The notes under the pieces are model-generated. The model made no database searches, had not been told where the DNA came from, and worked only from the letters and a program-made list of their open reading frames with translations. From assembly GCF_030238365.1 (NCBI RefSeq), contig NZ_JASSOT010000079.1, positions 1-64,000 on the forward strand: a DNA stretch of 64,000 bases. The letters run 5' to 3'. Within the stretch, counting starts at the first letter, position 1; each line of letters opens with the position of its first letter. Position numbers and translations under genes: made by a program. This DNA is from Lelliottia wanjuensis. GTDB taxonomy: Bacteria; Pseudomonadota; Gammaproteobacteria; Enterobacterales; Enterobacteriaceae. Shown here piece by piece: positions 51,690-61,185 of this stretch.

Positions 51690-53479
51690 TCCCAGGACTC
51701 CTGACTTTCCGTGTTAATAATTTTGAGGCAGTGAAACGAATTGATGCTGGCATACAGGGCAAAAAAGTATGACAGGACGGTCCCCAGCAGATAGATCTCA
51801 CCTTCACAGACAAAGGGGGCGGGATTAATCCACAGCGTCGTGGACAGACCGCGAACCGGTACGCCTTTAAACAGGCGATCAACCGGAGAGGATTCCATCT
51901 TTTCGATGGCATCCAGCTTTTGCGAGGAAAGCCTGGCCTGCTGCGGATGATGTATCCCGGGCAGATCAAAAGTGTGCAGTACCTGAATCAACGCTTCCCT
52001 GTCGAGCAGGGAGAGATAGTTCAGATTCATGCAGGAGATGAGCGACCAGTGCATATTGCCGTCCGTCATCGGATACAGCGGACGGGTCGGACGCATAACG
52101 TTGCTAAAGGAGGCGACCGCCGGATTTTTATTGACCGCCTCGCAGATATCCCCGGCGTGCAGAGAGGCGGGCAACATACGGTTGGTGCACACCATTGAGG
52201 CGGTGAACACCTCGCCATCCAGTTGGGAACGATGCGGCATGCAGCCATCGGCATGGACGAAGGAAATAGAATGATCCAGACCAGAATGGAATAGCGAAGT
52301 TTTTGTCCGGTGGTGCCAGTAGATCACCTCCCGCTGACGGCTGTACTCAATCTGGTGCTGAAACCCTTCGAACTCAGGCCAGAGACGGAATTTCTTGCCC
52401 TGCCCGGTATCATTCACTTTGCTGGAGACTGTTTTTATCTGGAAAATATCGCAAGATTCCGGATATTGCTGACTGGCAGACAGCGGGTATTGCGGCGCAG
52501 TGCCATCCGGTCTGACCGGTTCGGAATGTTGAGGGAACAGATTCACCGCTGGCGTACAGTAAGGCCGCAGAGAATTCTTGCGCAGTTTGATGTCTGCTGG
52601 CAGTGGCAGATTAAAATGCAGGCGCAGCGTAAAGGCGCTGACCGGAAAATCTTCCGGCAAAGGTGCAGCATCCCGCAGATGGAAGAAGAAAAAACTCTCC
52701 GGGTAACAGAAATATTCCTGCAGCACGCGATAACCGTTATGGACGTTTTTCGGCCACGGCAGCAGCGCATCTTGTTGATCGAACCCTGCGGCCTCAAGCC
52801 TGAGTTCCGGCAGCGCTAGACGGCGGTCACCGGCAACCAGTTCGGCATCCACCAGATGTTCATTGAACCACAGGTAGAGCTGATGGCGGGTATAGTCATC
52901 CTCGTTACCCAACCAAAAGGTGAGCTTATTAAGATCCAGCGCATGGGGGGAAACGTTGCCCTCGGTAAAGAGATCAATCTCAATGCCGCCCGATTTGAGG
53001 CTACTGGTGTTTCTCACTTCCCGAACAAAAAGCGGTTGCAGCCAGGTGTCACGCGCCAGCGTGAAATGGCAGACTGGCAGCGCATCTCGGGTACTCTCCC
53101 CGGTTAACGCTCCCTGGCCAGACTCCTGAGTTCGGTTACCCGTTTTCGTCTTGACCAGCTCATCGCGGCAAACCTGAACAAGTGATTTAAGCTCTTTACG
53201 CGGCTGATACTCAATAACGGTCATCGCCGGAACCGGACGCAGGTAGTTAGGCCACAGCATATTGATGATGCCATGCGTAAATTCAGGAAACTCATCCTCC
53301 AGCTTTTGCCGCAGGCCACCGGAGAGAAAGGCAAAGGCTTCCAGTAGCCGCTCCACATCCGGATCGCCCTCTTTCTCCGCCAGGAAACGGGCCAGATAAG
53401 GTTTCTCATGTGCCAGCAATTTGCCAAGCTGACGCAGATAATCCAGCTCTTCGCGGTAGTAACGCTCTTCGAAGGCCAT
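51656..53479 (-). CDS. tssF: T6SS baseplate protein TssF (VasA)
   Basis: 607 residues from MAFEERYYREELDYLRQLGK, the classical TssF start; the upstream extension of the frame is not conserved-looking. Contains EKEGDPDVERLLEAFAFLSG and FTHGIINMLWPNYLRPVPAM. Core component of the baseplate wedges around the VgrG hub. Five bases after the tssE stop. Confidence 0.95.
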   Translation of the reverse strand: MAFEERYYREELDYLRQLGKLLAHEKPYLARFLAEKEGDPDVERLLEAFAFLSGGLRQKLEDEFPEFTHGIINMLWPNYLRPVPAMTVIEYQPRKELKSLVQVCRDELVKTKTGNRTQESGQGALTGESTRDALPVCHFTLARDTWLQPLFVREVRNTSSLKSGGIEIDLFTEGNVSPHALDLNKLTFWLGNEDDYTRHQLYLWFNEHLVDAELVAGDRRLALPELRLEAAGFDQQDALLPWPKNVHNGYRVLQEYFCYPESFFFFHLRDAAPLPEDFPVSAFTLRLHFNLPLPADIKLRKNSLRPYCTPAVNLFPQHSEPVRPDGTAPQYPLSASQQYPESCDIFQIKTVSSKVNDTGQGKKFRLWPEFEGFQHQIEYSRQREVIYWHHRTKTSLFHSGLDHSISFVHADGCMPHRSQLDGEVFTASMVCTNRMLPASLHAGDICEAVNKNPAVASFSNVMRPTRPLYPMTDGNMHWSLISCMNLNYLSLLDREALIQVLHTFDLPGIHHPQQARLSSQKLDAIEKMESSPVDRLFKGVPVRGLSTTLWINPAPFVCEGEIYLLGTVLSYFFALYASINSFHCLKIINTESQESWEWQHTGQHALM

Positions 53480-53483
53480 AGGA

Positions 53484-53906
53484 TCACTCCACGCGCCAGT
53501 GACGGTGGTTATCCAGCAGGATGTCAAATTCCAGAACATCCTGGCTGTTGCTAAAATCTATCGTTGCCACAATATGAAAACGCAGCTCCAGCGGCATACT
53601 GGCGTCTTCTGCAACGGCAGCAACGGACACATCCGAAATCCGAGGTTCATAACCCAAAATACACTCCCTGATAGCCTGAACCATCCAGTCTCTTATGTTC
53701 ATGGAGTCAGGGGATTGATCGTTAAAATCGTCAATCCCCAACTCTGGCGAACCATAACAACTGCCGGAACGGGTATTGAGCACGTTGCGCAGGGTCTCCC
53801 GCACAGAGCGCAACAGTGCCGCCTTCGGGCGCTGCCGCGAAGGTGGTATCGCCGCCTCGCGAATGCGCTCAAACAAACTGCTTCCGGACTCCCGCTCCGT
53901 TATCAT
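53484..53906 (-). CDS. tssE: T6SS baseplate protein TssE (gp25-like)
   Basis: 140 residues. Gp25-like domain with SPDSMNIRDWMVQAIRECIL and YEPRISDVSVAAV, the segment that starts sheath polymerisation. Lies six bases after tssC. The normal length is preserved. Confidence 0.93.
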   Translation of the reverse strand: MITERESGSSLFERIREAAIPPSRQRPKAALLRSVRETLRNVLNTRSGSCYGSPELGIDDFNDQSPDSMNIRDWMVQAIRECILGYEPRISDVSVAAVAEDASMPLELRFHIVATIDFSNSQDVLEFDILLDNHRHWRVE

Positions 53907-53911
53907 GGTGC

Positions 53912-55396
53912 TTATTCCCTGTCTAAACGTCCGACTAAAGACAACTCAAACGACGCGCCCATATATTTGAAATGCGGACGTACGCTCAGTGCAACCTGGT
54001 ACCAGCCCGGCTCGCCTTCGACATCAGACACTTCAATTTTCGCCTGACGAAGCGGTTTGCGGCTGCGGACCTCAGAAGGTGGGTTCTCCTGATCAGCCAC
54101 ATACTGGCGGATCCAGGTATTCAGCTCGCGCTCCAGATCGCCACGCTCTTTCCATGAACCAAGCTGTTCGCGTTGAAGAACTTTGATGTAATGCGCTAAC
54201 CGGTTGATAACAAATAGATAAGGCAGTTGAGTCCCTAATTTGTAATTGGTCTCTGCCTCCTTCCCTTCCACTGTGTTCGGGAAGACTTTTGGTTTCTGCA
54301 CTGAATTGGCGGAGAAAAAGGCTGCATTATCAGAGCCCTTACGCATGGTGAGCGTGATGAATCCCTGCTCCGCCAGCTCGTACTCCCGGCGATCGGTGAT
54401 GAGAATTTCGGTCGGCACTTTTGCCTGAAGTTGTCCCATCGCCTCATACAGATGCACTGGTAAATCCTTCACCGCCCCACCGCTTTGTGGGCCAACGATA
54501 TTCGGGCACCAGCGGGTCGACATGAAGCTTTCAGCCATATTGGCAGCCAGAAGAAACGCAGTATTTCCCCACAGATAGTGATCGTGGCTCTTACTGACAT
54601 CCTCATGATAGTTAAAACTTTTTATTGGATTCTCGTGCGGCACATAGGGGTGGCGCAGTAAAAAACGCGGCGCTGTCAGGCCAAGATTTCGGGCATCTTC
54701 CGATTCGCGCAGCGAGCGCCATTTGGTGTAAGCAGGACCTTCAAAAATGGCGGCAACGTCTTTAATGCCAGGCAACTCGGTAAATGAGTCCAGCCCGAAA
54801 AATGCCGGAGAAACTGAGGAGAGGAACGGGCAGTGGGCCATCGCACTGACGGCACTGACATGCTGAAGCAGCTTCATATCAGCCGTCGTATTATCGAAAC
54901 TGTAATTGCCAATAACTGCGGCGACAGGTTCACCGCCAAACTGCCCAAAACCGCTGGAGTAAACGTGGCGATAGAAGCCGGATTGAGTGATTTCAGGAGC
55001 AAACGAGAAATCATCCAGAAGCTCTTCTTTCGTCACATGCAGCAGGTGGATTTTGATGTTTTCACGGGGATCGGCATGATCTACCAGCAGTTTGAGGGAG
55101 CGCAGGAATGACTCCAGCTCCTGAAATTCCGGCGCATGCAGGATCAGGTCCATTTGACGGCCCATACGCGCGTCTATATCTGCAATCATGCCGTTGACCG
55201 CCAGAATATCGACAGACTCAACCTCTTCGTCATTTTGCAGCAGAGCAGTGATAAAGGCTGTGACCCCCTGGCGAGCGATATCGTAGCTTTCTGACTCGGG
55301 TTTAAAACGGGTTTGCGCCATGATGTCATCAAGTAATGTGGGCGCTGCGACCTGTGCGGCAGAAGCTGACGCTTCAGGTAATGTGATATCTGACAT
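53912..55396 (-). CDS. tssC: T6SS sheath large subunit TssC (VipB), locus 2
   Basis: 494 residues from MSDITLPEASAS (55396). Conserved blocks HAPEFQELESFLRSLKLLVD, SGFGQFGGEPVAAVIGNY and VGPQSGGAVKDLPVHLY. Closer to the V. cholerae VipB type than the copy at 0.1-1.7 kb, as judged by eye. Follows tssB by 20 bases. Confidence 0.96.
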   Translation of the reverse strand: MSDITLPEASASAAQVAAPTLLDDIMAQTRFKPESESYDIARQGVTAFITALLQNDEEVESVDILAVNGMIADIDARMGRQMDLILHAPEFQELESFLRSLKLLVDHADPRENIKIHLLHVTKEELLDDFSFAPEITQSGFYRHVYSSGFGQFGGEPVAAVIGNYSFDNTTADMKLLQHVSAVSAMAHCPFLSSVSPAFFGLDSFTELPGIKDVAAIFEGPAYTKWRSLRESEDARNLGLTAPRFLLRHPYVPHENPIKSFNYHEDVSKSHDHYLWGNTAFLLAANMAESFMSTRWCPNIVGPQSGGAVKDLPVHLYEAMGQLQAKVPTEILITDRREYELAEQGFITLTMRKGSDNAAFFSANSVQKPKVFPNTVEGKEAETNYKLGTQLPYLFVINRLAHYIKVLQREQLGSWKERGDLERELNTWIRQYVADQENPPSEVRSRKPLRQAKIEVSDVEGEPGWYQVALSVRPHFKYMGASFELSLVGRLDRE

Positions 55397-55416
55397 GGTG
55401 AAATCCTTGTACAAAG

Positions 55417-55917
55417 TTATTTCCGACCTGCGATGCCTAATTCCGCAATCAACTGCTCGCGGCTTGTTTCGTTATCGAGCAACGCCTTAAGTTGCGCGCG
55501 GAAGGCAGGGATATTGCCCATCGGTCCACGCAACGCGACCAGTGCTTCACGTAATTCCAGCATCTTTCGCATCTCCGGTACCTGGGCAGCAATATTGTCC
55601 GGCGCGAGATCGGCCAGCGATTTCACTTTCAGGTTGATGCTCATGTTCGCATCCGGACTTTCATTGAGTGTGGAAGGGACGGCGAAATTGCGGCCAATAT
55701 CCGCCTGCTCAAGTACTGCGTTGAAATTATTACGATTGATGGCAACAGGCTGGCGCTCATCCAGCGGCGTATCATCCACAATGCCCGTCAGATTACCGGT
55801 GACCAGCAGATTAAGTGGTAACTCAACTTCCGCAGTCTGGGAGCCTGTCTTAGGGGTGAATTTAATATTGACGCGCTCCCGTGGAGCAATGCTGCCGTCA
55901 TTTTTTTGGCTGCTCAT
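55417..55917 (-). CDS. tssB: T6SS sheath small subunit TssB (VipA), locus 2
   Basis: 166 residues. VELPLNLLVTGNLTG and DDTPLDERQPVAINRNNFNA are typical of VipA. First gene of the 14-gene leftward VAS-like operon. Forms the sheath with TssC and is the target of ClpV-mediated recycling. Confidence 0.95.
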   Translation of the reverse strand: MSSQKNDGSIAPRERVNIKFTPKTGSQTAEVELPLNLLVTGNLTGIVDDTPLDERQPVAINRNNFNAVLEQADIGRNFAVPSTLNESPDANMSINLKVKSLADLAPDNIAAQVPEMRKMLELREALVALRGPMGNIPAFRAQLKALLDNETSREQLIAELGIAGRK

Positions 55918-56564
55918 ACAAATAGTCCTTCAGGTAATTGACCAGGCCATCAATGCAGCATGTTCCGCACCACGAAAAAACACCGGAAATGCCGCCGCAG
56001 TGGCGGTTAAAGAAATAAAAACGCCTTATCAACTCACATCCTACGCGAATACAACATGGCAAAAATACTTCGATTTCGGATAAGCAATGGCTATTTGTCA
56101 GATATAAAATGCGTGTTATAAACGATTTAAAAGCCGTGGATAACACAAAGACAACCTCACAACCCATTGAATAACATACAGATGAAAGAGCTTCATAATT
56201 ATATTTGATAATTTAAGACCTATATATTCATGTCGCAACCATCAATTTAAGGAATCTCTCATACATCATCAGCGGCAAAATACACAAAGAGATTGACACG
56301 ATATTTTCTATGATTCAGTCTCGCCCATTGGGTTTATCATGACAAACTATAACTACGGATTATATATACCGTTAACTCATATATTCATGATGGGCATTTA
56401 AAAGTGACTGAAAATTATTTAACGGCGACTACTTTTTCTCATAGCCAGTAACCGGGATGCAGAAACTGAAACCTTCAGGAATGAGTCGTTTCGCTATTTA
56501 CCTGTCGAGGATAAACGACAGGTGATCATCAGCAGTCATTGAAACATTAACAAGGAGTTTGAAA
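55918..56564. other. Divergent AT-rich control region of T6SS locus 2
   Basis: 647 bases without a gene, between tssB (leftward) and hcp (rightward). Strongly AT-rich in 56100-56400. It should hold promoters for both directions. I found no sigma-54 type (-24/-12) element that I would defend. Confidence 0.6.
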
Positions 56565-57083
56565 ATGCCTACACCGTGTTACATCTCAATCACGGGTCAG
56601 ACCCAGGGAAAAATTACCGAAGGTGCATTTACCGCACCGTCGGTCGGCAACATCTACGTGCAGGGTCACGAAGATGAAATGCTGGTACAGGAATTTCAGC
56701 ATAACGTGACAGTCCCTACGGATCCGCAGTCTGGTCAGCCATCTGGCCAGCGCGCTCACAAGCCTTTCATCTTTACCGTGGCGCTGAACAAAGCCGTACC
56801 GCTGCTGTATAACGCACTGGCTTCCGGCGAGATGTTACCAACCACTGAACTTCACTGGTGGCGCACCTCCATTGAGGGCAAGCAAGAACACTTCTTTACC
56901 ACCCGCCTGACCGACTCCACCATCGTGGATATCGACTGCAACATGCCGCACTGTCAGGACGCGGAAAAGCGTGAGTTTACCCAGTTAATTCAGGTCTCTC
57001 TCGCCTACCGTAAAATCGAGTGGGAGCACGTGAAGTCAGGTACCTCTGGTGCCGATGACTGGCGTGCACCACTGGAAGCATAA
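56565..57083 (+). CDS. hcp: T6SS tube protein Hcp (TssD)
   Basis: 172 residues from MPTPCYISITGQTQGKITEG; AAGGAG upstream. Same family as V. cholerae Hcp, with EDEMLVQEFQHNVTVPTD and TELHWWRTSIEGKQEHFFT. The main structural tube protein of the VAS-like system, placed opposite the tss operon in the order hcp-cargo-vgrG. Followed by a very strong terminator, so it can be expressed at high level on its own. Confidence 0.96.
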   Translation: MPTPCYISITGQTQGKITEGAFTAPSVGNIYVQGHEDEMLVQEFQHNVTVPTDPQSGQPSGQRAHKPFIFTVALNKAVPLLYNALASGEMLPTTELHWWRTSIEGKQEHFFTTRLTDSTIVDIDCNMPHCQDAEKREFTQLIQVSLAYRKIEWEHVKSGTSGADDWRAPLEA

Positions 57084-57092
57084 GTTAAACGC

Positions 57093-57127
57093 ACAGCATC
57101 CAGCCTTTAGGGCTGGATGCTGTTTTT
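57093..57127 (+). terminator. Strong terminator after hcp
   Basis: A perfect 13-bp stem: ACAGCATCCAGCC (57093-57105) with GGCTGGATGCTGT (57111-57123), loop of five, then TTTTG. The remaining bases up to 57414 hold no gene. Confidence 0.85.
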
Positions 57128-57414
57128 GTATCGCGCAGTCGAAAAAGAGCGTTTTTAGGGATGACGTTTTATGGGAGATGGCGGATGCCGGAGACTTCGG
57201 CGGTAGCGTGTCTGAAGAAAAATATATGATGAGCATGAATGAATAAAGTATTTCAAGTCATCGTCTTCGTAACTTGCTCAAGGAAAGAGCGTTTAGCAAG
57301 GAGATCTTTCAACACGTGCAGGAGATTACAGAAGAGATTCCAACGAGACTGTTCCAACACAATATCTGATAAATGGAAAAATAATCTTCCCAAATTTTGA
57401 CCTTCGAGCCGTTT

Positions 57415-57900
57415 ATGAAAATGCTTAATAACATTCTATTTATTTTAACCCTGATGTTATCTGGCGTTGTTGGTTGTAATGCAACTGAACCTGGCAGCAT
57501 GCCGTTAGATGGCCTTAACAATAATAGTTTCGACGTTGGTGAGATTGCTGATGAGGAGATTCCGGATTTGAGACACTCCACTTGTACATTGCGCCTTGTT
57601 GATAATAAGAAAGAGAATTTCTATAACTATGTCGAAGGTGCAATTTGCCCTGTAGGTGGGAAAGAGTGTACATACTCAGCCATTATGAAATTGGATGGAA
57701 ATTTAACCATATTAAAACAGATACTTTCAAATAATAACACCTCCGTTTTTCAGGGGGGGAACATTGTTATTACTACACTACAAAATCCATTGAAAAACAC
57801 AGCAATGGATGAAGAAGGATATGACACTAAAGTCGCCATCATTATAGAAAAAAACAATCGTCAAATGAAGGTTGAAATGTCTGGATACTGCGGCCTCTAA
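57415..57900 (+). CDS. Small lipoprotein in the hcp-vgrG cargo region
   Basis: 161 residues from MKMLNNILF; lipobox-like VVGC with C21 as the lipidated residue. Mature part acidic with several cysteines (STCTLRL, GAICPVGGKECTYS, SGYCGL). It lies 23 bases before the hydrophobic-protein gene and shares the AT-rich composition of the cargo island. An envelope-located immunity or accessory role is plausible by position; no family recognised. Confidence 0.65.
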   Translation: MKMLNNILFILTLMLSGVVGCNATEPGSMPLDGLNNNSFDVGEIADEEIPDLRHSTCTLRLVDNKKENFYNYVEGAICPVGGKECTYSAIMKLDGNLTILKQILSNNNTSVFQGGNIVITTLQNPLKNTAMDEEGYDTKVAIIIEKNNRQMKVEMSGYCGL

Positions 57901-57923
57901 AAATAAAAACGAGAGAAATCACC

Positions 57924-58685
57924 ATGAATCTGGCTGTAAAACAAAATGAACTTATACAAACAATGAATTGTGTCGCAAGCAAATACATGGAATGGAGCCT
58001 TGCCAAAGACCGATTTATCAGTGAAGTAATTAATTACTCATCGCAAATAAATTCGAATGTATTTTCGGGAAATTTGACAGAACGCGAAGCCATCGAAGCT
58101 CTTGATCTTGAAATTACATCCCTGAGAAGGCAGGATGATGAATTATCGAAAAGCCAGGTTAAACAGGTTATTCTCCTTCACCCAACATATCATGAGAGGA
58201 CCAGAGGAAGCGGTGGAAGGGAAACCATAAATGTTGACCTGTTCATCGCTGGTGCTGGATTTATTGCCGGAGGATTACAGGTTGTCTCTGGAATTGGAAT
58301 GATTAGCACAGGTGCAGGGATAATTCCAGGGGCATTATTGACAGCTCATGGGGTCAACAATCTTATTGAAAATGGCTATTATTTGCTTTATCGGCAAAGT
58401 TGCACCGGACCCTTACGTTTTGTTTATGAGGGATTGGGTGACCTATTTGGCTTGAATGCTAGAGATTCTGATATTTTTTATACTTTTGTAGATGTTGCTC
58501 TGTCAATAAATGGTTTACTCGAATATAAATTGACAGAGGATGCACAAAGACTCTACCGTTATATCAATGCAGATCTGCTTTGGGGTATGAAGAAAATGGG
58601 AGTGACTCTAATGGGGCCGGGTGATTTATTTATTGAGGTAGTCGGCGACCTGAATACAGTAGTAGGACAATGGAGAGCATATTAA
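57924..58685 (+). CDS. T6SS cargo candidate with glycine-rich hydrophobic core (DUF4225-like)
   Basis: 253 residues. N-terminal 100 residues helical and polar, then a glycine/alanine/isoleucine-rich hydrophobic stretch (about 107-146: FIAGAGFIAGGLQVVSGIGM, STGAGIIPGALLTAHGV) typical of membrane-inserting proteins, then LRFVYEGLGDLFGLN and a C-terminal helical part. The layout matches the DUF4225 type as far as I can judge. Located between hcp and vgrG and followed by a three-helix membrane protein with overlapping start, it has the look of a pore-forming or membrane-targeting T6SS effector with its immunity protein. Not proven. Confidence 0.65.
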   Translation: MNLAVKQNELIQTMNCVASKYMEWSLAKDRFISEVINYSSQINSNVFSGNLTEREAIEALDLEITSLRRQDDELSKSQVKQVILLHPTYHERTRGSGGRETINVDLFIAGAGFIAGGLQVVSGIGMISTGAGIIPGALLTAHGVNNLIENGYYLLYRQSCTGPLRFVYEGLGDLFGLNARDSDIFYTFVDVALSINGLLEYKLTEDAQRLYRYINADLLWGMKKMGVTLMGPGDLFIEVVGDLNTVVGQWRAY

Positions 58686-58999
58686 TGATCATTGATTTTG
58701 TTTTAGAGGCGCTTGGGAATAAAACAAATCTTTTATACATTGCTTTCTCACTGCTCGGATTGCATATTAACTTCACCATTGTAAATAAACTTTTAAAATC
58801 TGAAAACCCCGTATCCCATCTTTACGCGATCATCACATCAATGGCATTACCTTTATTCCATTTCTATGTATTTAATTTTGGAAGAATACCTTTTGTGGAT
58901 ATCTATATCTATAACAACATTCCACTTTATTACATTTCATTCGGTTTAGCGTGGTTAAGTTCATTACCCTACATTATCGCAAGAAAAATTCATTCATAG
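58685..58999 (+). CDS. Small polytopic membrane protein, immunity candidate
   Basis: 104 residues from the ATG overlapping the preceding stop (TAATG at 58683-58687), with GGAGAG in position; an ATG five codons earlier is also possible. Three hydrophobic helices (about 14-31, 45-65 and 77-96). Immunity proteins against membrane-depolarising effectors are typically such small inner-membrane proteins. Assignment by context. Confidence 0.65.
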   Translation: MIIDFVLEALGNKTNLLYIAFSLLGLHINFTIVNKLLKSENPVSHLYAIITSMALPLFHFYVFNFGRIPFVDIYIYNNIPLYYISFGLAWLSSLPYIIARKIHS

Positions 59000-59183
59000 G
59001 AAACACCACTATTTCTAGCAATACAGAAAACCCATCATTATTCTCAAAATAAACAATCTAGAAATCTAAAGTATAAAACCACAATTTCACACTCAAAAAA
59101 ATCACAACTCCACAATTTTTCCAACTTAATTAATATATTGCCGAATCATTCACTAATATTTTATTTCTCTTAAGGATAAATAT

Positions 59184-61175
59184 ATGTCATTGAAAGGACT
59201 CCGATTTACGCTAGATGTTGATGGTCAGTCATCTGATACATTCGCTGTAGTCAGTTTCTGGTTAAAGCAAAGACTCTCATTTCCATTTGTATTAGATGTT
59301 GATGTAGCGAGTAAATCCTTTAACCAAGAAGCGCAGAATTTATTAGAAAAAAAAGCAACACTAACCATTTGGCAGGGCCCAAAGGCTCTTCGCTATGTCA
59401 CTGGTGTAGTCTCCAGTTTTGGAATGAAGGAAAATAATCGCTGGCAAATGCAGTATCGTTTTTGTATCCAGCCCCCTCTCTGGCGCTGCGGCCTGCGACA
59501 GAATTTCCGCATTTTTCAACAGCAAGATATCCAGACGATCTCTGCAACGCTTCTGGATGAGAGCGGGATTAGTGACTGGGAACCATCTTTTAATGCCAGC
59601 CACTCTTCCCGTGAATTCTGCGTGCAGTACGGCGAAACCGATCTGGCATTTTTATCACGTCTCTGGGCTGAAGAAGGCATCTTCTTTTATGACAAACACT
59701 TCCCTGGCGGCCCAAATCAGAAACTGATGCTGTGTGATGACGTGGCCAGCCTGTCTCCACTCAATGATACGATGCTCTTCAACCCAAATATAACGACTGA
59801 AGTGAGTCGTGAATGCATAAGTGAATTCCATTATGACGCAGGAGTTCGTCCTTCATCAGTTATGAGTAAAGATTTTACATTCAAAGTACCCGGCTGGAAC
59901 GGCACATTTACCCAGCACGGCGAGAACCTGAATAATCAACTCACACAGTATGAAATCTATGACTATCCGGGGCGTTTCAAAGATGAGCAGCACGGGCAGG
60001 ATTTTTCCCGTTATCAGATGGATGGTTTACGTAACAACGCTGAGACGGCCTACGGTCTCAGCAACTCCCCCAAACTATGGCCAGGTGCCAGCTTCGCGCT
60101 TGAAAATCATCCGCAAGAAACGCTTAACCGAAAATGGCAGGTTGTGCGGAGCACTATTGTAGGGCTGCAACCTCAGGCATTGCACGGAAACTCGGGCACG
60201 GGCACCACATTGAATAATCAATTTTCCGTCATCCCGGCAGACCGCACCTGGAGAGCTAAACCCCTCCCTAAACCCAAAGTCGACGGCCCGCAGAGCGCCA
60301 TCGTCACCGGCCCTGCCGGAGAGGAAATCTTCTGCGACGAACATGGCCGCGTGCGTGTGCAGTTTCACTGGGACAGGTATAACCCTAAAGATGAGAGCAG
60401 TTCCTGCTGGGTGCGGGTATCGCAGGCGTGGGCAGGCGCAGGATTTGGCAACCTGGCTATTCCGCGCATCAACCAGGAAGTGATTGTCGATTTCCTCAAC
60501 GGAGACCCGGACCAGCCCATCATTATGGGGCGCACCTATCACGCGGATAACACCTCCCCCGGTGGCCTGCCCGGCACCAAAACCCAGATGACTATCCGCT
60601 CGAAAACTTACATGGGCAGTGGGTTTAACGAGCTTCGTTTTGAAGATGCGACCGGCAAAGAGCAGGTCTACATCCATGCCCAGAAGGATATGGAAACCGA
60701 GGTGCTGCATGACCGAAAGACGACGGTAGACCACGATCACACTGAAACAGTGAAGAACAATCAGGCGATTACGGTCATCGTCGGTCAGACAGTGAATGTC
60801 GGCAGCAAAAAAGAAGGCGGTCATGATCAGAAAGTCACCGTTGCCAATGATCAGACCATCACCGTGCAGAACAACCAGACGCTGGATGTCACTGAGAATC
60901 GCACGAAAACCGTTGGCGGCGATCAGGAGAGCACTATCACCGGGAATGATACTGAAACCGTAATCAAGGATCAGCAAATCACCGTGAACAAGAGTTACTC
61001 ACTCGAGGTTACGAACGCCGCCACCGTCCATTCTGCCGAGAAAATCGAGCTGAAGTGTGGCGCCAGCTCTATCACGCTGGAGGCTGGAGGGAAGGTCACT
61101 ATTACCGGGACAGCATTTGAATTTACGGCAAGCGGTCCGGCCACTATCAAAGGCAAAGACGTTCTCATTAACTAA
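59184..61175 (+). CDS. vgrG: T6SS spike protein VgrG (TssI)
   Basis: 663 residues. gp27-like N-terminal part (about 1-380; RLWAEEGIFFYDKHFPGG), gp5-like OB-fold (SCWVRVSQAWAGAGFGNLAI) with GDPDQPIIMGRTYHADNTSP, and a C-terminal beta-prism region of short repeats (VTVANDQTITV, TVQNNQTLDV). No extra C-terminal effector domain. It should be capped by the PAAR-like domain of the Rhs protein downstream, with the DUF2169 protein as loading factor. Confidence 0.96.
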   Translation: MSLKGLRFTLDVDGQSSDTFAVVSFWLKQRLSFPFVLDVDVASKSFNQEAQNLLEKKATLTIWQGPKALRYVTGVVSSFGMKENNRWQMQYRFCIQPPLWRCGLRQNFRIFQQQDIQTISATLLDESGISDWEPSFNASHSSREFCVQYGETDLAFLSRLWAEEGIFFYDKHFPGGPNQKLMLCDDVASLSPLNDTMLFNPNITTEVSRECISEFHYDAGVRPSSVMSKDFTFKVPGWNGTFTQHGENLNNQLTQYEIYDYPGRFKDEQHGQDFSRYQMDGLRNNAETAYGLSNSPKLWPGASFALENHPQETLNRKWQVVRSTIVGLQPQALHGNSGTGTTLNNQFSVIPADRTWRAKPLPKPKVDGPQSAIVTGPAGEEIFCDEHGRVRVQFHWDRYNPKDESSSCWVRVSQAWAGAGFGNLAIPRINQEVIVDFLNGDPDQPIIMGRTYHADNTSPGGLPGTKTQMTIRSKTYMGSGFNELRFEDATGKEQVYIHAQKDMETEVLHDRKTTVDHDHTETVKNNQAITVIVGQTVNVGSKKEGGHDQKVTVANDQTITVQNNQTLDVTENRTKTVGGDQESTITGNDTETVIKDQQITVNKSYSLEVTNAATVHSAEKIELKCGASSITLEAGGKVTITGTAFEFTASGPATIKGKDVLIN

Positions 61176-61185
61176 GGCGTGAAAA

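Noticed and set aside
57049..57246. 65-aa plus-strand frame after hcp
   Set aside because: It overlaps the end of hcp and reads through the terminator stem, so it is not a plausible gene.
60075..60977. 300-aa minus-strand frame
   Set aside because: Antisense to vgrG, including its repetitive C-terminal part; no ribosome site or domain.
60700..61170. Repeated VTVANDQTITV-like units as a possible DNA repeat array
   Set aside because: They are the normal short beta-prism repeats of the VgrG C-terminus, degenerate at DNA level.
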